Positions 1 to 10,140 of a stretch of DNA of 64,000 nt are shown in pieces (position 1 is the first letter of the stretch; every line of letters starts with the position of its first letter). The translations under genes and the position numbers were made by a program. The notes beneath the pieces were generated by a model. It searched no databases. It saw only the letters and a program-made list of their open reading frames with translations, and was not told where the DNA came from. The stretch is taken from NCBI GenBank assembly GCA_963575745.1, contig CAUYUJ010016904.1, positions 234,120-298,119 on the forward strand, written 5' to 3'. The DNA is from Prorocentrum cordatum (taxonomy: Eukaryota; Sar; Dinophyceae; Prorocentrales; Prorocentraceae).

Positions 1-1285
1 CTTGAGGATTCCATAAGGATACTTCAGGGGTTCTCCAGGATTCCCTAAGGATACCGTGAGGATTCTTAAAGATCCACTCGGGAATCTAAGGGATTCCCTG
101 AGGATCCCCAAAGGATTCCTCAGGGATGCTTAAGGCTTCCCAGAGGATTCCCTACGGATTCTTTTTTGGATTCCCTGGAGGATTCTGAAGGATGCCTTAA
201 GGATTCCTACGGGACTCTGAAGGATTCCTTGGGTTCCCGAAGGATTCCTTGAGGTTGCCCTATGGATTCTTGAGGATTCCCTAAGGATTCTCAAGGATCC
301 CCGAATGATTCCGACAGATTCCCTGAGGATTCCTTAAGGATTCCCTAAGGATTCTCAAGGATTCCCTGAGGATTCCTTGAGGATTCCTTCAGGATCCCCA
401 AAGGATTCTTAAGGTTTCCCTGAGGGTTGCGTCAGGATTCCTAATGATTCTTCAGAATTCTTAAGGATTCCCTAAGGAGTCCCTAGGGCTTCTTAAGGAT
501 GCCCTGAGGATTCCTTAGGGATTCTGAAGGATGCCCTAGGGGTTCTTAAAGATTTCCGAGGGATTCATAACGGATTCTGAAGGATTCCCGGAGGATTCCC
601 GGAGGATTCCCGGAGGATCCCTTAGGGATTCTTGATGATTCCTTAAGGATTCCGTAAGGATTCCGTCAGGATTCCCAAAGGTTTCCTTAAGGATTCTTAA
701 GGATTCCCTAGGGACTCCTTAGGGAATCTCAAGGATTCCTTAGGGATTCGTAAGGATTTCTTGAGGATTCTGAAGGATCCCCGAGGGATTCCCTAAGGAT
801 TCTTAAGAATTCCTTAGGGAGTCTGAAGGATTCCTTCGGAATTCCTTTTGGGATTTTGAAGGATTCCTTCGGGATTCTTAAGGCTTCCTCAGGGATGCTT
901 AAGGAGTCCCTAGGGATTCCCCAGCGAGTCTTAAGGATTCCCTAGGGGTTCTGAAAGATTATTTAGGGATTCTTGAGGATTCCCGGAGGACTTCGCATGG
1001 ATTCTTAAGGATTCCTGAAGGATGCCCAAGGGATGCTTAAGGATTCCCTAAGGAGCCCCTAGGGATTCTGAAGGATTCCCTCAGGAGTCCTTAGGGATTC
1101 TGAAGGATTCCCTAAGGATTCCTCCAGGAGTCCCTCGGGATTCTGAAGGATTCCCTCAGGACCCCCTACGGATTTTAAAGGATTTTTAGGATTCCCTAAG
1201 GATTCCCTAAGGATTCCCTAAGGATTCCCTAAGGATTCCCTAGGATTCCCTAGGGATTCCCTAAGGATTCCCTAAGGATGCCCTA
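1..1285. repeat. Degenerate 12-bp GGATTC tandem array
   Basis: The whole stretch is built from variants of a unit close to AAGGATTCCCTA, spaced about 12-15 bp apart. Copies are scrambled on the left. Between about 1185 and 1280 they become almost identical, in strict 12-bp register. Neither strand gives a convincing protein. The array starts before the window, so its left end is not seen. Confidence 0.9.
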
Positions 1286-1416
1286 GGATGTTGTGTTGTG
1301 TTGTTCGCCCCCCCCCCCCCTTCGGACTGACCGGGGGGGCAGTGCCGGCCTTCTCCACTGTGGTGGAACCGGCGGATCCGCTCCCGCACCCCGGGGGGGC
1401 CATGCCGGCCTTAACC

Positions 1417-1418
<2 letters not shown>

Positions 1419-1460
<42 letters not shown>

Positions 1461-1461
1461 G
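1419..1461. repeat. (TTG)n microsatellite
   Basis: A near-pure run of about 14 TTG triplets follows a C-run at about 1310-1320. Long poly-Leu, poly-Val and poly-Gln frames cross it on both strands, but these are products of the repeat and not evidence for a gene. Confidence 0.9.
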
Positions 1462-1498
1462 GTTGGTTGTTGGTTGTTGGGTATTGTTGTTGTCGTCC

Positions 1499-1735
1499 CA
1501 CCCGCGACCCACCCGCGACTCACCTCGCGCGACCACCCGACCCGACCCACCCGCGACCCACCCGCGACCACCCCGCGACCCACCCGCGACCCACCCGCGA
1601 CCCACCCCGCACCCCCGCGAGCCGCCCGCGACCACCCCGCGACCCACCCGCGACCCACCCATCCACGACGCACCCGCGACCCACCGCGACCCAGCCGCGA
1701 CCCACCCGCGACCCCCCCCGCGACCCACCTGAAAA
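1499..1735. repeat. 11-bp CGCGACCCACC tandem array
   Basis: About twenty imperfect head-to-tail copies of CGCGACCCACC. It reads as repeated Arg-Asp-Pro-Pro in one frame. The unit recurs singly at about 1880-1900 and 1958-1975, showing that the neighbouring block shares its origin. Confidence 0.85.
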
Positions 1736-1990
1736 TTTTCGGCGCCTGCGGCGGGTTTATTTTGCAGTCAATCCAGGTGGAGAACCTGCGACCCAAACCG
1801 CGTTCAGTGTACAAATCAATTTTTTCGGCGCCTGCGGCGGGCTGTGTTCGAATTCCTTCCAGGTGGAGGTGGACAGCCCGCGACCCACCCGCGACCCAAA
1901 CTACGTTCATTGAGCAAACCAAAACTTCGGCGCCTCCGGCGGGTTTCTCTTGCATCGGCGACCCACCCGCGACCCGCCAGCGACTGTCGG
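1735..1990. repeat. Three copies of a TTCGGCGCCTGCGGCGGG module
   Basis: The 18-bp core recurs near 1738, 1825 and 1928, each followed by a short unique stretch and CGACCCACC units. The copies are separated by about 90-105 bp, so this is a higher-order repeat built on the preceding 11-bp array. Confidence 0.7.
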
Positions 1991-3249
1991 GTTGCCGAGG
2001 CGGCGGCCCTCTGGGGCCTCGGTCGTTTCGCTTGAAGCTTCCCGCGTGGCGTCGGGCCCCGTGGGATTTGGCGCTTTGGAGCTGTCTGCGGGGGCCGAGG
2101 GCCCCTCCGAGGCCCGCGCGTCGGCGGGCCCTGATGGGGCCGCCGCCGACGACGGGGAACCGCCGCCTCTAGCTACCGAGGGCCTCGAGCGGTTCCTGGC
2201 TTCCAAGCGGGCGAGGTTCAGGGCGGAGGGGGGGCGTTGGGACGAGGACCTCGAGGAGGCGCCGGGGCGGCTGGCCAAGGCCGCCCGCCCCGGAGACTCC
2301 GAGGAGCCCCCTCCCCCTGCCTCCCCGCGCGCACACCAGGTCGGGGGGGGCCGTCGTCGAGGACTGGTCCTCGGGCGGGCCGCGCCCGAAGGCCCCTCGG
2401 CCCTTGGCCCCGCCTCCTGCTAGCGGCCCTGGTGCCCCCCTACCCCCCCAGCGGCCCTGGTGGGCTTCCGTCCTGCAAGAGGGCTCGGGCCTCTGGGGGT
2501 CCGCGGCGGGGGGGTTTTGGGCCTCGCGTGCTGTCCTCCCAGGCGCCCCCCTTCCTGCTCAAGGCCCTGTCGGGCCCAGTAGCTCACGGGGGCATCAGGT
2601 CTGCCTTGTTGGGGGCAACCGTTGCATTCTGCCTTCGCTGCGGCGCTCGGGTCCAACCGTCGGCCTCTCGGTCGGGGCCCTTGGGCCACTGAGGGCATTG
2701 CATCCAGTGAGGATGCCACCTGCCCTAGGTCCCTCAAGGTGGGCAATGACCCCATCACGGGGGAGTGGCGGGGGGACCCCTGCCCACTTCTCTCTTCTGA
2801 TGATGCATGTTGTTGGCTTCGTCTTAGATAGCCCCCCTCTGGGTTATTTTCCTCACCGTCGCGTTGCGAGCGATCGTCATTTTTCCTGCTCTTTGCCCGT
2901 CTTTGCTGCTGCTCTGCGCACTCGTTTTCAGTCTGGTCGCGCTTCATATTGTTGGTTTCCCGCTGGTCTCGGAAGCTCCGCCACCGCTGCGCGATGCCGC
3001 AATGAGGTAGCAAAAAGGGAACAGTTCATCGAGCAGGGGGTCCGCCATGACCCAACCCTGCGACGACCAGACAAAAGGCACCGACTTCCCAACTCATGTC
3101 TTACTGCTGGGATTGATGCCATTCTTGAGTTTGGTTAAACTCCCTGAAGCGTGGCGGCTACCAGGGCCCCAAGACACTTAGCATTTAGATTGTGGGACCG
3201 AGCCCCGCCGTAGGCCCCGCAACGCGAGCACCAACCGACGCTGCCCCCC
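1991..3249. other. No recognisable gene; GC-rich open stretch
   Basis: Base pairs 1991-2423 are very GC-rich and open in several frames. One plus-strand frame has a charged segment that could be a coding exon, but it has no ATG and begins inside a repeat, so I do not call a gene. From about 2820 the composition becomes more balanced. I see no family signature before the minus-strand retroelement. Confidence 0.5.
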
Positions 3250-3479
3250 ATCAGGCACATTCTAGGTGTCCTGCGGCTGCACCTGGCAACCCTAGGCGGG
3301 CCACCACAGGGGAAAGCACAAACCGCTGCTCGAGACCTTCCTTCCTCACCGCAGGCCAGACATACAGAGGCTGATTTGCCGACTTCGTCCACGGCGTGCC
3401 CCTTGGGATCGGGAGCCAGCTAAAGAAGACACGGCCTGGGCCGTCGAGGCCGTCGGAACCGAGCCCATCAGGAAAGGAC

Positions 3480-4091
3480 CCCGAGCTAAGCCCATCCATA
3501 ATTTCGGCGATCATCCATGCCGCCTCTCGCGCGCGCGGGAGACGATCGTTGCGTCGTTGCCCAGCGTGGGGGCTAAACGGCTGGAGGCGGGCACCTTTCT
3601 TGGCCAGCTCGTCCGCCTTGCCGCCCCCCCTCCACCGCCATTTATCGATCCTGCGCACACGGGGCTGGTGGAGGGACACGTGAGACTCTATCGTGCTAAA
3701 GTTGGTCCTATCTATCCCTACCGATGTCCCCGCTGGCCCTGAAGATGTCAACCCAAAACTCCGAGAAGGCAACTTTCTCAAGGTTCTGTGAGGACCCCTC
3801 ATTCCAGGCCGAGACAAGCATAGCGCAACCGGTCGCCACTTCCATGAGTTCTGGGTCTGCTAGGCGCAAGCACATGAGCAGAACATACACCTCCCCACAG
3901 CCAGCCACCTGAACCGCATGTGGGAGTGGGCCATATGCCGACCCTTGGATCCAGCCTCCAAACTCATCGCCAAACACGGAAATCGCATCCCACCCGGCCC
4001 TGGAGAATTGCGGCAGTTCTCGGTCCAGACCAGACCCATCGGTACACATCTTGGTCCCGAGCACACCCCTTGGCGGCACCACTTCCCACAT
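3480..4091 (-). pseudogene. RNase H domain of the LINE, frameshifted
   Basis: From 4091 leftward the minus strand reads KMCTDGSGLDRELPQFSRAGW, the first acidic block of an RNase H1 fold. A CGEVYVLLMCLRLADPELME segment holding the helix glutamate follows. After a frame change near 3710, SHVSLHQPRVRRIDKW and GGGKADELAKKGA supply the C-terminal part, including the conserved ADELAK motif. Such domains remove the RNA strand during cDNA synthesis. The frameshift and loss of the usual Asp context in the middle block suggest a dead copy. Confidence 0.7.
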
Positions 4092-4548
4092 GTGGCCAGC
4101 AACTGTGTACGGCGCAGGCTACATATCAGGAGCCGCAGCGAGGCCCCTGGACAATAGGAGTTCTGTTTGCTCTCCTCCGGGCTCGCCAAGGATGTTCAAG
4201 ATTTCCAGGTCTTTTCCCACAACAGCAGAGAAGTCGCAGCACGCAAACCTATGCATCGGAGTTCCGACAGCAGCACGACAGGCCTAGCAGAGCGGGTCCA
4301 CCACTCGCCGATCATCAAATAGCTGGAGCTGGGTTGGGTATCCTCTTGGGGCCACTCCTGCCAACCCATTAGTCGCAGCAAACCTCCCTTGCTTCCTCAA
4401 TTCCCCAAGAACATCTATGACCGGCCTCAGTAATGCTTCTCTCGAAGTCCTGGAACGCGAACCCCATCCCCAATATTGGCCAAGATCATGTCACGGACGC
4501 TGTGGACCAGCGCCATCCTGAGGGATCGGCATCCTAGCTCTAACACGT

Positions 4549-4965
4549 TCACATCCACCCCAGCTCACGTGCGGAACACATTCCAGTCAAGGATGTGCCA
4601 GCCGAGTCTCTCAGCGGCGAGCACCACCGCTCCTGCTGGCCCGCGGACGTCCTGCCACCCGCGTTCCTGCCCTGACTTCCGTGGGATTCACGAAAGCTAG
4701 CTTGCACGACTCTGTGCTCGACCCATTCCTGCCGCGCCGCCTGGCCCCACGTGAGGATGGGAATCAGATGTACATCGTATGTGGGATCAGCTTTGGGGTC
4801 CACTGGCAGTGGGGGAACTCGAGTGCTCGGCACCTTCCCTTGGATGCCCCAAACAGTGCTTGCCCGAGCGTACTGCGTAGCTGCATCAACCTCGCTGTCG
4901 CCATACCCTGCACACGACATCCAGAAGTAGCTGACGCCAAGCCCCCAGACTTCGCCACCCTGCAC
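4549..4965 (-). pseudogene. Post-RT (thumb/linker) fragment of the same LINE
   Basis: The minus-strand frame reads GGEVWGLGVSYFW and continues about 100 residues. It resembles the segment after the RT in the related copy at 51817-58333, where GAEVHGLSNAELGRI occupies the same place. It lies between the RT and RNase H pieces in the expected order but in a different frame from the RT, consistent with decay by indels. Confidence 0.5.
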
Positions 4966-5001
4966 ATGCCCTTGCGGGGACTCCGAAGTCCCCTTATACG
5001 G

Positions 5002-6160
5002 CTACCACGGGCCCGAAGCTTTTGCAGGCGCTTCCCAAGAGTCTGGGGCCTTCGGGAGCCTTTTCTGCATAGTCCGATCGACTCCCAAGTTGCGTCCACA
5101 GTGTGCCCTTTCAAAGTTCCACTTGCGTAGCATGCGTACGATGGTGACCCTGGTCGAGGAATGGCTGCTGAGCACGAGTCTTTTCGACTGTGATATAACC
5201 AGGTGCAACCGCTCGAGCAGCGTACACAACAAGATCGCGGCCCGAGGCAAAACTCGCTCGACATAATTGGTATGCCCTGCTGCTAATGCTGTGTCGTCGT
5301 CGACGACGTTATACAACGACACGCTAGGAAATAACTCTTTGACTGTATCAATAGGTTCTGTCAGCATCAGGGCAAACAGAGACGTGGCGAAACCATAGCC
5401 GGCAAGAATCCCTTGCAAGGCTACGACAGGCTCCCCTCACGCCCAGTACTTGCACAATACGCCTGCCTCGATACAAGGAAAGGAGGAGGCGCAATTTGGT
5501 GAGGCCGAAGCCATACCTGACCGCAGCCTGGGCTAACCAGAAGTGGCAGACCTTCTCGCAGGCCTTTGTCAAATCGATGAGCACAGAACCGGCACAGCCT
5601 CCTACACTAAGATGCTGTTCCGCTCCTATGCTCTGCTCCCACGCCGCCCGCTCACAATTACGACCAGCAATCCCGTAGTGGTACGGTTTGCGATTATCAC
5701 GCTCCCAATGTTTAACCTCACGCCTCGACAGCTTGGAGAAGACCCGCGATGGAGTGGGGAGCAGAGTGATAGGTCTGAAACCACCGCCTTCAGGCTTACC
5801 CAGCATCGCGAGGATCGTGGTCAGGAGGAGGGAGGGGTACGCACCAAGAACGTTCATCTTGTGCCACAGATTCCCAAGAATGTTCAGGAGCCCGTCAGTG
5901 GCCTTGTCTAAGTCCCTGGGCCTCAAGCTGTCGATCCCTGGAGCCGTTCGCTTCCGAACCTTCCGAATAGCACCACGGATGTCCTGGACAGATCTGGCAG
6001 GCATGCAGAGGTCCGGGATATCCACTCCCTGAGCCTGAGCCGTCCGCTGGATTTGCCCCGTGAGGAACTGGACCGGGTCGGGGTACTTCGTGACTCCTTC
6101 CTGGGGCTCCCAGATCTTGCGCCAATACGCCGTGAGGGCATCCTCTTGGCCCTGGGGCCC
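5002..6160 (-). pseudogene. LINE reverse transcriptase fragment
   Basis: The minus strand from about 6160 contains an ALTAYWRKIWEP segment, then RKRTAPGIDSLRPRDL (fingers), FRPITLLPTPSRVFSKL and VLIDLTKACEKV (the palm block with the first catalytic Asp). A frame change near 5400 leads to GILAGYGFATSLFALML and YNVVDDDTALA, the block holding the VDD catalytic pair. The order and motifs match non-LTR reverse transcriptases, which copy element RNA at a nicked target. At least one frameshift separates the two Asp blocks, so this copy should not make active enzyme. There is no initiation codon; it is an internal fragment. Confidence 0.8.
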
Positions 6161-6570
6161 TAAGGCGGCCTCCTCCTCCTTCTCCTCCTCCTCCTCCTCC
6201 TGAGAAGGAACAGGAGGAGAGGCAGGAGCAGCAGGAGGAGCTGGAGGAGAAGGAGGAGGAGGAGGAGCTGGAGCGCAACGTCTCCCGCCCGCCTCCCCCC
6301 CCGCCCTCCGGCAGCCCCGAGGCCAAACCCGCCGCGTCGTGCGCGGAGGGCGGACACGGCGGCGCGTGCTCTGCGGCCGAGGGCGCGGGCCTCGGGGGTC
6401 GGGTCGGACGGAACGGGGGGGGGGTCAGGGGAATGGGGGGGAACCAGAGTTGGAGGAGGAGGAGGAGGAGGAGGCAGGATGAGCTGGAGGACGGGGGCAG
6501 GAGGAGGCAGTACGAGGAGGAGGAGGAGGAGGAGGAGGAGGAGGAGGAGGAGGAGGAGGAGGAATGTCCG
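6161..6570. repeat. GGA/TCC imperfect microsatellite block
   Basis: It starts with a TCC-rich run (6165-6200), switches to GGA-rich sequence at about 6205-6270, and has a longer GGA/AGG run at 6452-6563, with a GC-rich piece between. Long poly-Glu, poly-Arg and poly-Leu frames through it are repeat artefacts. It touches the 5' end of the minus-strand LINE. Confidence 0.85.
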
Positions 6571-6590
6571 TCCGTGCGCGAAGCCTGTCC

Positions 6591-6630
6591 GGGGGCTGGC
6601 GCAATCCATCAACGCTCTGCGCCAGCCCCC
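6591..6630. repeat. Perfect 13-bp inverted repeat (hairpin)
   Basis: GGGGGCTGGCGCA at 6591-6603 is exactly complementary to TGCGCCAGCCCCC at 6618-6630, with a 14-nt spacer. It could form a very stable hairpin. No gene context suggests a function. Confidence 0.7.
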
Positions 6631-6639
6631 CGAGGACGA

Positions 6640-7323
6640 TCGCTGCCTGGCGCCCAAGCCGCCAAGCATCGGCCATCCCCCGGGGGGGAGAGGTTGCGCT
6701 GGCTGGGGCCTCGAGACTCCGCTACCTGGGAGCGCCGCAACGACCGCGAGGTCGGTGTAGCGGCGCTTCTCGAAGCCCCTCCCCCCTGGGGCGCTAAGCG
6801 GGGCCGCGTGCGCCCCGTGCCTGGGCCGCCAGGGCGGGCTACTCCTCCAGCGGGCGCGGAAGGGGGAGGATTACGAACACTGCTGCGTGCAGCTGGTTTC
6901 TCGGCCCCGCCGCCGGGCGCTTTCCTCGATGTATTGGTGCCTGCGGCGCCAGGAGGCGCCAGGAAAACTGGCCACGTGAGCTGATTCGCTCAAACCCCCT
7001 CCTTTGCTATCCCCCCTTTCGTCTGACCCGAGGGGGCGCGCGGCATCCTCCAGACTCCGACGATCTCTGTTTTCAATCCTGGCGGGTTTCCCTCGATTTC
7101 GCATCGGCAGGCGCCCGCGCGGGAGGAGAGCACCGCCGTGGCACTTCCAGAGGGGGTGTGCCCTCAAAGACGGCACCCCCAGATCGGCGTCCAGGGCCCG
7201 CTATCGGCTCCTAGGACCCTCAAGCCTGAACCCGCGACGAAGAAGTATCACAGAGGAATGGATCGGGACCTTTGGCGCCGCGCACTGAAACAAAAACACA
7301 TCGTCGTGCAGTTGGGCTTGGCG
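6640..7323. other. No gene seen; carries dispersed-repeat motifs
   Basis: No protein family is recognisable. The block 7074-7101 matches, with few differences, blocks at 42571-42598 and 48303-48330. The block 7261-7309 resembles 48405-48446. The stretch is therefore best read as part of a dispersed repeat. Confidence 0.5.
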
Positions 7324-7485
7324 AGGCCTTTTCCTCCTCCTCCTCCTCCTCCTCCTGCCTCCTCCTCCCATCACCACCATCATCACCATCATCACCACAT
7401 TCCTCCTCCTCAGCATCATCACCACCACCATCACCACCACCGCCTGCTCCCTCATCATCACCACCATCATCACCACCATCAACGA
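7324..7485. repeat. TCC then CAT/CAC triplet microsatellite
   Basis: A short TCC run (7331-7365) is followed by mixed CAT, CAC and CAG triplets to about 7485. One frame spells long poly-His stretches. This is explained by the triplet repeat. Confidence 0.9.
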
Positions 7486-7512
7486 AAGCGCGCCACTGGA
7501 TCACCGTGTAGT

Positions 7513-7770
7513 TGAAAAGGGGGGGGGTCCGAACCCCCCCCCTCCCTCCTTTCAAAGGGGGGGTGGGATTTTCGACCCCCCCCCCCTCCCCCCTTAAAAA
7601 CGGGGGGGTCGGACCCCCCCCCTGCCCCCCTTTTGAACAGGGGGAGGGGGTCCGGACCCCCCCCCTATTTGGCGCTGGAAAGGGGAGGGGGGGGTTCGAA
7701 CCACCCCCCCTCCCCCCTTTTGCGCCGAACAGGGGGCCGGGGAGAGGGCCTCTCCCGCAAGGGGGTGGGT
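7513..7770. repeat. Alternating G-run/C-run modules, left block
   Basis: Runs of seven to nine G and seven to eleven C alternate, separated by short cores such as TCCGAAC, TTTCAAA and TTTTGAA. Adjacent G and C runs can fold as hairpins, and the G runs have quadruplex potential. The same style of module reappears at 9300-9550 on the other side of the heptamer satellite. Confidence 0.85.
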
Positions 7771-7789
7771 TCAGGCCTCGGGATAGTGA

Positions 7790-9205
7790 GTAGTGAGTAG
7801 TGGGTAAATTGTGGTGAGTAGTGTGTAGTGAGCAGCGAATAGTGGGTAGTGAGTAGATAGTAGCGAGTAGAGATGAATGTGGAGTGAGTAGTGAGCAGTG
7901 TGTAGTGAGTAGTGAGTAGTGGGTCGTGGGGACTTGGGTTGTGAGTAGTGAGTAGCGAGTAGGGAGTAGTGAGTAGTGAATAATGAGGCGCGAATAGGGC
8001 ACTGTGAGTACTGAATAGTGGGGAGGGAGAAGTCAATAGTGAGTAGCGAGTAGGGAGTATCGAGTACTGAATAGTGAGTTGTCAGCAGGAAGTAGGTAGT
8101 AGTGAGAAGTGAGACGTGGGTATTGAGTATTGGGCACTGGGTATCGCGTAGGGAGTAGCGAGTAGGGAGTAGTGAGTACTGAGTCGTAAATTGTGAGTTG
8201 TGAGTACTGAATACTGAGTAGTGAGTAGCGACTTGTGACTGGTGGCTAGTGAGTAGTGGGTAGTGAGTAGTGAGTGTGGAGTAGGGAGTAGTGGGCAGTG
8301 AGTAGTGCGTAGTGGTGAAAATTGCGCAGTGAGTAGGGAGTAGTGAGTAGTGCGGAGGGGGTAGTGAGTCGTGAGTAGAGAGTAGTGAGTACTGAATAGT
8401 GAGTAGTGAGAAGTGCAGCGACTTGTGACTAGTGATTTGTGGGTAGCGGGTAGGGAGTAGGGGTTACCGAGTAGGGAGTAATCGGTAGTGAGCAGTGAGT
8501 ACTGTGTAGGGAGTAGCGAGTAACGAGCAGCGGATAGTGAGTAGTGAGTTGTGGGCAGTGAGTAGTGAGTGGTGAACTGTGAGTACTCAGTAGTGAATTG
8601 TGGGTAGTGATTAGTGGGAAGTGAGTAGTGATAGTGATTAGTGAGTAGTGGGCAGTGAGTCGTATTTAGCGAGTAGTGAGAAGTGAGTACTAGGTAGTGA
8701 GTAGTGAGTTGGGAGTTGTGAGTAGGGAGGAGTGAGTCGTGAGTAGTGGGAGCGTAGTGCGTAGTGAGTAGTGGGTAGTGAGTGGTGCGTATCGGGTAGC
8801 GAGTAGCGTGTAGGGAGTAGCGATCAGTGAGTGGTGAATAGTGAGTATTGTGTAGTGAGTAGGGAGTAGCGAGTTGTGTATAGTGAGTAGTGAAGTGTGA
8901 GTAGTGACTAGTAGATGGTGGTTAGTGGGTAGTGACTAGTGATTTTTGAGTTGTGGGTAGTGATTAGTGGGTAGTGAATAGTGGATAGTGGTTAGTGCGT
9001 AGTGGGTAGTGAATTGTGTTTAGTCTGTAGTGAGTATTGAGTAGTGGATGGTGAGTAGTGAGTAGGCAGTAGTGAGTAGTGGGTAGGTGGCAGTGAGTAG
9101 TGGGTAGTGAGTAGTGGGTCGTGTGTAGTTTGTAGTGAGTACTGAGGAGTGAGTAGTGGGTAGCGAGTAGTGAGTAGTGAGTAATGCGTAATGAGTAGTG
9201 AGTAC
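7790..9205. repeat. 7-bp TAGTGAG satellite, about 1.4 kb
   Basis: Roughly two hundred imperfect copies of TAGTGAG run head to tail, with common variants TAGTGGG, TAGCGAG and TAGGGAG. The array has one orientation throughout and no interrupting gene. Tyr/Ser/Leu/Thr-rich frames on the minus strand are repeat artefacts. Confidence 0.92.
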
Positions 9206-9290
9206 TGTTTCGGGCTCGGGTTAGGGTTCGGGGTACGGGTTGGGGGTTTGGGCAGGGCTGAAGATTAGCGTTAGGGGTGGTAGGGGTCGG
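9206..9290. repeat. Telomere-like GGGTTAGGG-rich stretch
   Basis: Immediately after the heptamer array the sequence contains GGGTTAGGGTTCGGGG, then GGGTTGGGGGTTTGGG and GCGTTAGGGG. These are degenerate relatives of the TTTAGGG/TTAGGG telomere families. It is short and imperfect, so an interstitial telomere-like tract is only a possibility. Confidence 0.4.
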
Positions 9291-9299
9291 GTTCCGGAG

Positions 9300-9560
9300 C
9301 CCAGGGGCGCCGTGGCGAAAGGGGGCAAGGGGGAGGGGGGTCGAATTTGGCGGCCAAAGGGGGGGAGGGAGGGGGGGGTTCGGACCCCCCCCCCTTACGA
9401 AAGGGGGGGAGGGGGGAAGGGGATTCCCCGACGACGGATCGGGAAAGGGGGGGAGGGGGGGGGTTCCCCGACGACGGATCGGGAAAAGGCGGGGGGGGGT
9501 CCCCGACGACGGATCGGGGAAAGGAAGGGGGGGGGGTCCCAACCCCTCCCCCCTTGGGGA
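9300..9560. repeat. G-run/C-run modules, right block, with CCCCGACGACGGATCGGG copies
   Basis: G-runs and C-runs alternate as in the left block, including the shared core GGTTCGGACCCCCC. Three copies of CCCCGACGACGGATCGGG start near 9426, 9466 and 9502, spaced about 36-40 bp. Each copy can pair its CCCCGA with the following TCGGG. Confidence 0.8.
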
Positions 9561-9938
9561 GATCCAGCGACGCACCCTCCACATCAACACTTCCGTCCTC
9601 GCCGCCACCACCATCACCGCCAGGGGCGACGGCGGGCCGCGCTGGCGCGGGCTTCCGCGGTTTCGGACCGGCGGGAGGCGTTGTTCCACCGGCGGAGTGG
9701 CCCTCGTTCTGCTTCCCGCCGGCCTCCCGGCTGGCCTTCCGCCCTGGACGAGCGCCTGCGCCCGCGCCGATCCCCCTCGAGGCCCGGGGCGGGGCCCTCC
9801 TCTGGAACGCCTCTCGAGCACCTTCGCCCTCCGGCGCCGGCCTGCCGAGAACGCCTCGTGGCGCGCTCTGGGGGGGGGGGGCCCTCGCCCTCTGGCGTGT
9901 CCTCGCCCGCGGCACGACGCTCTGGAGCCCCCAAGGCG
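9561..9938. other. No recognisable feature
   Basis: GC-rich sequence open in several frames on both strands with low-complexity Arg/Pro/Ala translations. No family motif is visible. Confidence 0.4.
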
Positions 9939-10140
9939 GTGCGGTTACAACGCCGTGCGGTGAGTCAGCGGGGGTTCGGGGTGACTGCACGGATCTGGGA
10001 TCCGGGTCGTGCTCCGAGGATGTCTCGGGCGAGTGGGGCCTCAAGGGTCCCAAATTGTGCGGTGACGCACCGTGTTGTGAGGTCGTTTAGGGGATTCCGA
10101 GATCACCGCTTCGGGACGCCCAATTTCAGAGGGTGGCCAG
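9939..10140 (+). repeat. Dispersed repeat family A, copy 1
   Basis: This 200-bp block aligns by eye along its length with 60150-60365. Shared landmarks in the same order are GTGCGGT, ACGCCGTG, GGTGAGTC, TTCGGGGT, CTCGGGCGA.TGGGG, GTGCGGTGA and GAGGTC. The unit also contains internal GTGCGGTGA repeats in both orientations. Confidence 0.7.

Larger units (their letters stand above)
3250..6160 (-). mobile_element. Decayed non-LTR (LINE-like) retrotransposon
   Basis: Read right to left, the minus strand gives a pre-RT segment, a reverse transcriptase and an RNase H in the usual LINE order, broken into at least four frames. The right (5') edge runs directly into GGA/CTCC repeats at about 6161, with no ORF1 or endonuclease, so the copy looks 5'-truncated. 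The 3' edge is not defined: recognisable protein stops near 3480 and I see no tail. Family rank is inferred from domain order. The minus-strand element at 51817-58333 is a related, fuller example. Confidence 0.75.

Noticed and set aside
1950-2423. 157-codon GC-rich plus frame as a gene
   Set aside because: No ATG, it begins inside a tandem repeat, and overlapping frames on the other strand are equally open.
7365-7485. Poly-histidine reading frame
   Set aside because: It is the direct translation of a CAT/CAC microsatellite, with no ordered protein around it.
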